9,545 nt of DNA, taken from Verrucomicrobiota bacterium. Lineage in GTDB: Bacteria; Verrucomicrobiota; Verrucomicrobiia; Opitutales; Opitutaceae. Below the pieces are notes generated by a model that saw nothing but the letters and a program-made list of their open reading frames with translations, made no database searches and was not told where the DNA came from. The stretch is taken from assembly GCA_030916665.1 (NCBI GenBank), contig JAUPWC010000194.1:1-9545 (forward strand), read 5' to 3'. Each line of letters opens with the position of its first letter. The stretch's first letter is position 1. The translations under genes and the position numbers were made by a program. This document shows positions 1-6,300 of the stretch, one piece after another.

Positions 1-72
1 CGCGCGATGAGTCGGAAATACAGCCTCAAGGGTCTCGCGGTCCGTGACCTCATCGCGGAGGGGCGGAGTTGA
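1..72 (+). CDS. Antitoxin C-terminus (VapB/Phd-like), 5' truncated by window
   Basis: Only the last 23 codons are present, ending at TGA 70-72. The readable tail is RAMSRKYSLKGLAVRDLIAEGRS. The closing pattern, basic and hydrophobic residues followed by (V/I)RDLIxEGR, is typical of the C-termini of Phd/VapB-type antitoxins that pair with PIN toxins. In that family the tail wraps the toxin active site and the missing N-terminus binds the operator DNA. The stop overlaps the TTG start of the PIN toxin by two bases (TTGA), the usual antitoxin-then-toxin order with translational coupling. Family assignment rests on the short tail and on the neighbour, so the exact antitoxin class is uncertain. Confidence 0.6.
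   Translation, partial: RAMSRKYSLKGLAVRDLIAEGRS
57..63 (+). promoter_or_regulatory. Shine-Dalgarno site of the PIN toxin
   Basis: GGAGGGG lies inside the antitoxin 3' end, 5 nt before TTG 69 and 14 nt before GTG 78. It supports the TTG start and coupled translation. Confidence 0.6.
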
Positions 73-488
73 GCGATGTGGCCATGGATTGCTCGGCGGC
101 ACTGCCTTGGGTGTTTGCCGACGAATCCACCGCCGCCACGACCGCGTTTCAGGACGGAATCGCCTGCGGCCGGAAAGTGTGGGTGCCATCCCTCTGGCAC
201 CTGGAGATCGCCAATGTCCTGCTCGGAGCCAAAAAGCGTGGCCGCATTGACGAAGCCGGCATCAGGAAATTTTTCTCCACGCTGCAGCTATACGATATCG
301 AGGTGGACATGGAGACCCCTTCGCTCGCGTGGAGCCAAACCCTGGCCCTGGCCGAACAATACGGTCTGACGGCCTATGACGCCGCCTATCTCGAGCTGGC
401 CCTGAGAAAGGGACTGCCCTTGGCAACACTTGACCGCGATTTGCGCGGTGCCGCAACAAGAGCGGGGATCGATCTGGTGCTCAAATAG
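69..488 (+). CDS. PIN-domain ribonuclease toxin, VapC-like
   Basis: A 139-residue protein of normal VapC length. PIN domains are Mg2+-dependent RNases using a cluster of acidic residues. Visible here are the N-terminal acid in MDCSAALPWVF (D7, family V(D)xSxALxW), the LEIAN segment (E45-N48), the central YDAAYLELA helix with its conserved acid after T-x-Y, and LATLDRDL near the end. VapC toxins cleave tRNA or rRNA and are neutralised by the upstream antitoxin. The TTG start at 69 is chosen because GGAGGGG at 57-63 lies 5 nt upstream and the start overlaps the antitoxin stop. GTG 78 and ATG 84 are in-frame alternatives with poorer spacing. The acidic residues look intact, so it is probably active. 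The RNA target cannot be read from the sequence. Confidence 0.88.
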   Translation: MSDVAMDCSAALPWVFADESTAATTAFQDGIACGRKVWVPSLWHLEIANVLLGAKKRGRIDEAGIRKFFSTLQLYDIEVDMETPSLAWSQTLALAEQYGLTAYDAAYLELALRKGLPLATLDRDLRGAATRAGIDLVLK

Positions 489-521
489 CACCCCTATTTC
501 GCCCACCGTCCACCTTTGCCT

Positions 522-548
522 ACGTTTTGGACGAATGTCCAAGAACGT
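522..548. repeat. Strong hairpin, 11 bp stem with one bulge
   Basis: ACGTTTTGGAC (522-532), loop GAAT, then GTCCAAGAACGT (537-548) pair over 11 bp with a single bulged G at 543. It lies 34 nt after the toxin stop. There is no T-run after either arm, so it is not a standard intrinsic terminator. It may be a REP-like element, a transcript-stabilising stem or a protein-binding site. Confidence 0.6.
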
Positions 549-566
549 CGGACAAACCCATGTCCG
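549..566. repeat. Short perfect hairpin next to the previous one
   Basis: CGGACA (549-554), AACCCA, TGTCCG (561-566) form a perfect 6 bp stem immediately after the 522-548 hairpin. The loop-proximal GGAC/GTCC bases also occur in the first hairpin, so the two may be related copies. No terminator T-run follows. Confidence 0.45.
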
Positions 567-599
567 GCGAGAACGCTGGAACAGTGCCCAACTTAAAAT

Positions 600-694
600 G
601 GCGCTTCGCGCCCACCGTCCTGCGTCCTACGGTCTCCGGCTTGCCTCCACAGCTTAAACTTCAACTTCCAACTTCAACTGGCGCGCTTCGCGCC
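600..694. repeat. Duplicated small palindrome GGCGC-TTC-GCGCC
   Basis: GCGCTTCGCGCCC occurs at 601-613 and again at 683-695, as an exact 13 bp direct repeat 82 bp apart. Each copy is a hairpin: GGCGC/TTC/GCGCC at 600-612 and GGCGCG/CTT/CGCGCC at 680-694. Between them is a TTCAACTTCCAACTTCAAC stutter (660-678). The region has no gene. Confidence 0.5.
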
Positions 695-735
695 CGTCTC
701 CGTCCTTGCCCCCTTCTCCCTCCTCCCTTCTCCTG
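695..735. repeat. Pyrimidine-rich low-complexity tract upstream of the ABC gene
   Basis: An almost pure C/T tract fills the space before the ABC transporter start, where a ribosome binding site would be expected. CTCCCTCCTCCCTTCTCC at 716-733 is repeated exactly at 1799-1816 inside the ABC gene, so the two loci belong to the same repeat family. Confidence 0.65.
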
Positions 736-769
736 ACGGGGTCATGCCTTCTGCCGAGGATTCCCCGTC
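735..769 (+). promoter_or_regulatory. Possible stem enclosing the wzt start codon
   Basis: GACGGGG (735-741) and CCCCGTC (763-769) are perfectly complementary over 7 bp, with ATG 744 in the 21 nt loop. The left arm contains the only G-rich stretch that could act as a ribosome binding site, so folding could lower translation. This is inference; a 7 bp stem with a long loop can be chance in GC-rich DNA. Confidence 0.25.
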
Positions 770-2372
770 CGAGACCGTCATCTCCCTGCGCGGCGTCACC
801 AAGACCTACACCATCTGGGACGATCCGTCCGCCCGGTTGATGGCTCCGCTGCGCCGGCTGTGGTCCGGCGGCAAACCGGCGGCCGCACACCGGCAATTCA
901 CGGCCGTCAGGGAAATCTCCCTCGAGATCGCCCGCGGCGAATGCCTCGGCATCATCGGCCGCAACGGGGCCGGCAAGAGCACCCTGCTCCAGATGATCGC
1001 CGGCACCGTCCAGCCCAGCACGGGATCAATCGCGGTGCGCGGCCGGGTCGCGGCCCTCCTCGAACTCGGCAGCGGCTTCAATCCCGACTTCACCGGCCGC
1101 GAAAACATCCAGCTCAACGCCGCCATCCTCGGCCTGACCAAGGCGGAGATCATCGAAAAATTCGACGCCATCGTGGCCTACTCGGGCATCGGCGAATTCA
1201 TCGACCAGCCGGTGCGCACCTATTCCAGCGGCATGACCCTGCGCCTCGCCTTTGCCGTCTGCGTGCACGTCAACGCCGACATCCTCATCATCGACGAGGC
1301 GCTGGCGGTGGGCGATGCCCGCTTCCAGTTCAAGTGCCATGCCACGCTCGATCAGATGCTCAAGGAGGGCCGCACGATCATTTTCGTCTCCCACGACACC
1401 AACGCCGTGAAGCGCATGTGCCGCACCGCCGTCCTGCTGGAGCGCGGCGAGGTGCTGCTCCAGGGCTCGCCCAACGACGTCACCAACATCTACACGAAAC
1501 TCATCACCAGCCCGCACGGTGTGGAGGCCATCCGGGATGATCTTGCGGCCATGCGGCAGCAAGACGGAGACCGGAGATCGGAGACCGGAGACCGGACGAT
1601 CAGCGGAGGTGGTCACTTGTCGAAAGCCGGTTACCGGTTGCCAGAACAGGGAGACCAAGAACCGGCCACCGGCCACCGGCCACCGGTCACCAGCCTCCCT
1701 TCCCCCTCCTCCCTTCCCCCTTCCCCCGTCCCACCGTCCACCGTCCCCTCTCCCTCCTCCCTTCCCCCTTCTCCCGCAGCCAGCCTCCCTCCTCCCTCCT
1801 CCCTCCTCCCTTCTCCCGTTTCCCTCCTCCCTTCCTCCACCAGCGGCATTCCCGCCGCTGAGCGTCTCCTCACCGAGGAACGCACCCACCAACAGATCTC
1901 CGACAAGGAATATTCCTACGGCGGCGAACTCGGCCGGATCGAGACGGTGACCATCACGGATGCCGACGACCAAGCCCGCCTCGCCTTCCCCGCGGGCAGC
2001 CGTATCCGGGTGCGGCTGTCGTGCCTGGCCGCGCAACCCGTCGAGGACCCCATCTACGCCCTTACGATCAAGGACGTCCGCGGCCAGGAAATCTACGGCA
2101 CCAACACCTATTTCCAAAACCAGACGCCCGCCTCCGTCGCCCCCGGTGGCCGGGTCGAGGTCCTGTTCGAAGTGCAGCTCAACGTGCAGGCCGGGGTCTA
2201 TTTCATCTCCCTCGGCTGGGTGCGGCTCGTGAACGGCGAGGTGCAGGTGATCCACCGTCGCTACGACAGCATCCGCTTCGACGTGATGCCCCGCGACAAA
2301 TCCTTCGGCCTCGCCCACTGCCCGACCACCATCGTGGTATCCGCGCCGGCGAAGGCCACCCGACCGGCATGA
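744..2372 (+). CDS. wzt: ABC transporter ATP-binding protein for polysaccharide export, Wzt-like with C-terminal glycan-binding domain
   Basis: A 542-residue cytoplasmic ATPase that would power export of undecaprenol-linked polysaccharide with a Wzm membrane partner. The nucleotide-binding domain (about residues 12-255) has Walker A GRNGAGKST (72-80, K78), signature YSSGM (160-164), Walker B ILIIDEA (180-186; D184, E185) and switch histidine H217 in FVSHD. Residues about 385-535 form a Wzt C-terminal beta-sandwich with the family-typical PIYALTIKD and EIYGTNT segments. That domain binds the chain end in E. coli O8/O9a Wzt. Family members are commonly about 400-450 residues. The excess is a low-complexity linker at about 275-366, rich in S, P and L after a DGDRRSETGDR start. 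No strong ribosome binding site is seen before ATG 744, only ACGGGG. The stop overlaps the next gene. No wzm is in the window. Confidence 0.9.
   Translation: MPSAEDSPSETVISLRGVTKTYTIWDDPSARLMAPLRRLWSGGKPAAAHRQFTAVREISLEIARGECLGIIGRNGAGKSTLLQMIAGTVQPSTGSIAVRGRVAALLELGSGFNPDFTGRENIQLNAAILGLTKAEIIEKFDAIVAYSGIGEFIDQPVRTYSSGMTLRLAFAVCVHVNADILIIDEALAVGDARFQFKCHATLDQMLKEGRTIIFVSHDTNAVKRMCRTAVLLERGEVLLQGSPNDVTNIYTKLITSPHGVEAIRDDLAAMRQQDGDRRSETGDRTISGGGHLSKAGYRLPEQGDQEPATGHRPPVTSLPSPSSLPPSPVPPSTVPSPSSLPPSPAASLPPPSSLLPSPVSLLPSSTSGIPAAERLLTEERTHQQISDKEYSYGGELGRIETVTITDADDQARLAFPAGSRIRVRLSCLAAQPVEDPIYALTIKDVRGQEIYGTNTYFQNQTPASVAPGGRVEVLFEVQLNVQAGVYFISLGWVRLVNGEVQVIHRRYDSIRFDVMPRDKSFGLAHCPTTIVVSAPAKATRPA
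1541..1564. repeat. Inverted repeat at left edge of the wzt insert
   Basis: TCTTGC (1541-1546) and GCAAGA (1559-1564) form a 6 bp stem with a 12 nt loop. It ends directly before the purine-rich repeat begins. Weak alone, it matches the arrangement at the other insert. Confidence 0.35.
1566..1841. repeat. In-frame low-complexity insert in wzt: purine head, 7-bp repeats, pyrimidine tail
   Basis: About 276 bp (92 codons) of low-complexity DNA between the ATPase and glycan-binding domains. It opens with GGAGACCGGAG-type repeats (1566-1597). It continues through three tandem ACCGGCC units plus one ACCGGTC (1661-1688), and ends with a long CCCTCCTCC / CCACCGTCC tract (about 1692-1840). The translation (SETGDR, then S/P/L-rich) has no recognisable fold, and length is kept in frame. 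Edges are estimated from where recognisable Wzt sequence stops and resumes. Confidence 0.75.
1787..1817 (-). other. G-quadruplex motif on the minus strand
   Basis: Five CCC runs at 1787-1789, 1794-1796, 1801-1803, 1808-1810 and 1815-1817 are each separated by exactly 4 nt. The complementary strand is therefore GGG-N4 repeated five times, which meets the usual G3+N1-7 quadruplex rule. The G-rich strand is the template strand of wzt. Formation in vivo is not shown. Confidence 0.55.
1841..1860. repeat. Perfect hairpin at right edge of the wzt insert
   Basis: CAGCGGC (1841-1847), ATTCCC, GCCGCTG (1854-1860) form a perfect 7 bp stem. It starts where the pyrimidine tail ends and the conserved wzt sequence resumes. 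Confidence 0.5.
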
Positions 2373-3385
2373 TCGCCTTCACCCATCGCGACCGCCGGAT
2401 CACGCTGGAGGGTGGGCAGACGTTCAACCTCCCCCGGGAACTGGGCTTCCGCGACACCCCGTCGGAGGACTTGCTCGACTTGGTCCGGGAGATCGAATCG
2501 GGACGACCTTGGCGCGAAGCCGTGCAGGCGCGCTACGCCGCGGCCAAACCCTGGCTGCACCGGATCATCACGTCACCCCACCGCACCGCTTTCTTCGCCG
2601 ACGTGCTCCCGCCTTGCACCGGACCGGCACTTGAGATTGGCGCCGGTTGGGGCCAGACCGCCCGGGCCCTCGCGGAAACCCGCCCCGTCGTCGCCCTGGA
2701 ACCGGTGGCCGAGCGCCTCGCTTTCATCACCGCCGCCGCCCGCCAGGATGGTGTGGCGACCAAGCTCACCGGAATTGGCGCCGACTACTTCGACGTTCGC
2801 TTCGAGACTCCGTTCGCGCTCATCTGCGTCATCGGCGTGCTCGAATGGGTCGGCGCCTTCCAATCCCAAACCGACCCGCAGCAGCGGCAGCGCGAGTTCC
2901 TGGCCAAGATCCGCCGTGAACTGGCCCCCGGCGGGTCACTCATCCTCGGCATCGAAAACCGGCTCGGCCTGAAATACCTCCTCGGCTGCCCCGACGACCA
3001 CCTCGGCGTGCCGCACATCGGCAACCTGCCGGCGCCGTTGGCCCGCCAGCGGTGGGAGCAAACCGGTCAAGGCCCCTTGCAGGCCTTCACCTACTCCCAG
3101 CCGGAATTGGAGACGATGCTGCGCGCCGCCGGCTTCACGCAGATCGACTTCTTCGGCGCGTTTCCCGACTATAAATTGCCGGAAAAGATCATTCCCTTCG
3201 GCGAAAACGGCACGGCCCTTAACGCCTGGCTCGCCGCCCATGAGGTCCCGCCGGAGCACAACGGCTACGACGGGTCTCCCTTGGACGCGGTGTTTCAACG
3301 CGCCCTGCAGGAGCGCTATCGCGCGCTCGCCGCGAGCGGCGTCGCCCATCATTTCGCGCCGAGCTTCTTCGTCCGCGCCGGCTGA
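2369..3385 (+). CDS. Class I SAM-dependent methyltransferase, possible glycan chain-capping enzyme
   Basis: A 338-residue protein. The SAM-binding motif I is ALEIGAGWGQ (about residues 87-96: E89, G91, G93), followed by an acidic strand end at VALEPVAE (motif II) and ELAPGGSLILGIENRLGLKY (around 196, E196-N197). This is a Rossmann methyltransferase with an N-terminal helical extension and a C-terminal extension including FPDYKLPEKIIPFGENG. ATG 2369 is chosen because it overlaps the wzt stop as ATGA, implying coupled translation; the frame is open further upstream only as a shadow of wzt. The next gene starts 12 nt later and begins with a kinase-like domain. A methyltransferase plus kinase beside wzt recalls WbdD, which phosphorylates and methylates the O8/O9a chain end and so sets chain length. 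Here the two activities would be on separate proteins. The substrate is inference; sugar O-methylation is the main alternative. Confidence 0.82.
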   Translation: MIAFTHRDRRITLEGGQTFNLPRELGFRDTPSEDLLDLVREIESGRPWREAVQARYAAAKPWLHRIITSPHRTAFFADVLPPCTGPALEIGAGWGQTARALAETRPVVALEPVAERLAFITAAARQDGVATKLTGIGADYFDVRFETPFALICVIGVLEWVGAFQSQTDPQQRQREFLAKIRRELAPGGSLILGIENRLGLKYLLGCPDDHLGVPHIGNLPAPLARQRWEQTGQGPLQAFTYSQPELETMLRAAGFTQIDFFGAFPDYKLPEKIIPFGENGTALNAWLAAHEVPPEHNGYDGSPLDAVFQRALQERYRALAASGVAHHFAPSFFVRAG

Positions 3386-3397
3386 ACGCCCTCCCGC

Positions 3398-6300
3398 ATG
3401 AGCGCGCCCTCCATCGACGTGACCTTCAGCGAACTGGTTGCCCGCGGCCTGCTCGCCGCCTCGCCGCCACCCCAAGCGCTCGCCTCCGGCAACAGCGATC
3501 GGCGGCCGGAGGAGGCGCGCTCCAGCTGGCTGGCGTCTCTGCCGGATGGTCCGAGAGTTAAACTCACGCTCGCCCGCTCCCTGGGCCGGCTGGCGGACAC
3601 CCACGCCGCCCTCGCCGCAGCGTGTCCCGGCATCATCCCCCGCCTGCATTTCCACGCGCAGTTGAATGACTGCGAGGTGATCGCAGAGGAGTATTTTGCC
3701 GGGAATCCGCTGGATGAAAACGTGCGGACCAAGGATCACTCCAACGAGACCATTCTGGCCGCACTCGCCACCGTGTCGCGTTCACTCGCCGCGTCCGAAC
3801 AGCCTTCAACCGAAGCGGCGCGACGGGAGGAATGGCAGCTCTGGTCCGAGCAACTGCCCGCCCTTTCCATCTGGAGCCCCGCCGAGCGGAAGGCGCTTAC
3901 CGGCACCTTGCTGCCTGCCCTCTACACCTCCCTGGCCACCACCCCGGCCGTGACGCGGTGGACGAACGGCGATTTTCTGCCCGCCAATCTGCTGGTCGGA
4001 AACGATGGCTCCGTCCGCCTGATCGACGCGGAGTTTGCGCGCCGCACCCATTTTTTCGCCGAGGACGCGGTGCGCTTCCGCGTGCTCTCCCGGCTGCTGC
4101 GCGACCATCCTGCTTTGGATACAGCCCGCGCCTTGCCGGCTTCTCCGGGCCTCGTCTGGCATCTGTATTTCTGGCTCCGGCAATTGCAGCTGGAAGCCAC
4201 GCACAACACCGCCGAATACAGGCAGCGTGTGCTGCCGGCCCGGTTGGGGATCATCCGCACCCTCGCAGAAAAGCTGCTGAAAATCGAACTGCCCGGCTGG
4301 TCGGTCCCTCCGACGGGCGTGGAGGCCCATCTTGAGGAAGTCCGCTGGTCCACGGAGAGCCCCGGCACCTTGGTCCTCTCCGGTTGGTGCTTTCCCTCCT
4401 CCTACGCCGGACCGCAAGGCGTGGCCGCCGTCCATCGTGATGCGGCCCTGTGGTCCTGCTCCGGGCTGATCGCCCGCCCCGACGTCCAGCAGCACCATCA
4501 CGGCGATTCTCGCGCGCTCTATACCGGATTCTGCCTCGAACTCGACCGTTCGAGTTTCGCGCAACCCGTCGAACTCTGCGCGATCGTCGAGCAGGGCACC
4601 CTGATTCCCTTCCGCACCCTGACCGAAGCCGATCTCCCGCGGGGGGCGCTCGACTGGCGCAACTACCCAGCATGGGCAGCCCGGCACGATCCCGATCCGG
4701 CTGCACCCGCGGTCAAACGGACCCCCGGCCCGCTCTTCTCCGTGCTGCTGCCGGTCTATCGTCCGCTGGCCGTCGACCTGGAGGCCTGCCTCGCGTCCGT
4801 CACGCAGCAACACGACGGCCACTGGGAACTCTGCGTGGTTGATGATGCCTCGGCCTCCGCCGAAATCACGCGAATCCTCGAAACCGCGGCCGCCCGCGAC
4901 CCGCGCATCCGGCTTAAGGTCCGGACGGAAAACGGCGGCATCAGCCGCGCCACCAACGACGCCCTCGCGCTGGCGCAGGGCGATTTCATCGTGTTGCTCG
5001 ATCACGATGACGTGCTGCGGCCCCACGCGCTCGCCGAGTTTGCCGCCCGACTCGGTCGCGAACCCGATTGGGACGCGATCTACTCGGACGAGGACAAGAT
5101 CACCGCCGACGGCATACGCATCCAGCCGATGCTGAAGCCGGACTTCTCCCCGGAATTCCTGCGCGGCGTGATGTATGTCGGCCATGCGCTCTGCGTCCGC
5201 CGCTCCCTCGCCCGGGAGATCGGCGGTTTTGATCCGGCCTTCGACGGCGTGCAGGATTTCGAGTTCATCCTGCGGTTGAGCGAACGCACCCGCCGCATCG
5301 GCCACATCCCGCGCATCCTGTATCATTGGCGTCAGGCCGCCGGTTCGAGTGCGCGGCTAGGCAACATCAAGGGCAACATGGACGACAAGCAGGCCCGCGC
5401 GGTCCAAGCCCACCTGCAACGGGTCGGCGACCCGCGCCGCGCGGAGTCCACCGGTGGACACCGCGTGCGTTTGCGGGCCACCACCAGGCCGACCCACGAA
5501 GCGGTCTCAATCGAGGCCGAGGGAGCTTGGTTGGACCACCTGACTGCCCTGGCCCGTCGGAGCCAAGCTGACGTGATCGTCGGGCACACGCCCGATGTGC
5601 AGTGGCGTTCCGACGCCGATTTGGCTGACTTGGTGGCTCTCGCCGCGTTGCCCGACTCGGGTTGCGTCGCACCCGTGTTGGTCGCCAAGGAAGGCCTGGT
5701 TTATGAGGCCGGCGCCGCAGGGGCCAGGTCCCTGATGCGCGGCTTTCACCGCGAAAGCGACGGCTACCACGGTTCGTTGCGCTGCAATCGCGAGGTGGAT
5801 TCCGTTTCGCCCCGCTGCATCGCCATCAAACGCTCCCTGCTGCTTTCCGGCAAAGCCGACGGAGGCGAAACCTGGCCCGCACTTCTGAGTCAGCTTCGCC
5901 GCCGCGGACTTTATCACCGGGTTTGCGCCTCGGCCCACGCGAGACTGGATGCGTCGTGGCGCGATCCTGCTGGCCTAACGCCCGCGCACGCGGTGGCCTC
6001 TCGCGAATTTCACAATCCGCAGTTCTCCCTCGACGGCGACGATTACGAACTCTCCCGCGGCCCAGCGAAAAACCCGGTTGGTCGGGCGCCGCTGCGATTC
6101 AACCTCGAACAGCCTTCAGACTGGAGCCGCTTGCCGCGCTGTCTGATTGCGCGCGGCTGGGGCTTCTCCGCCGACGGCACCGCCATCCGGGGCATTCGCC
6201 TCCGGGCTGGCGAAACGGTTCTGGCAGGGGTCACCGGTCTGCCTCGCCCGGACGTGAAGGCCACCCTGCCCGAGGCACCGGATGGGAACACGGGATTTGA

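Noticed and set aside
1661..1688. CRISPR-like array at the tandem ACCGGCC units
   Set aside because: Units are 7 bp with no spacers; this is a simple tandem repeat.
1026..2318. 430-aa open frame on the minus strand opposite wzt
   Set aside because: It is a glycine/arginine-rich antisense shadow of a clear ABC ATPase, with the repeat block removing stops; no recognisable domain.
2021..2368. Upstream extension of the methyltransferase frame
   Set aside because: It lies entirely within wzt; the arginine/proline-rich translation is a shadow, and ATG 2369 gives a clean ATGA overlap.
3806..5326. 506-aa open frame on the minus strand opposite the large GT gene
   Set aside because: Composition is that of a GC-rich antisense frame, no known motif, and the + strand carries intact kinase-like and GT2 motifs.
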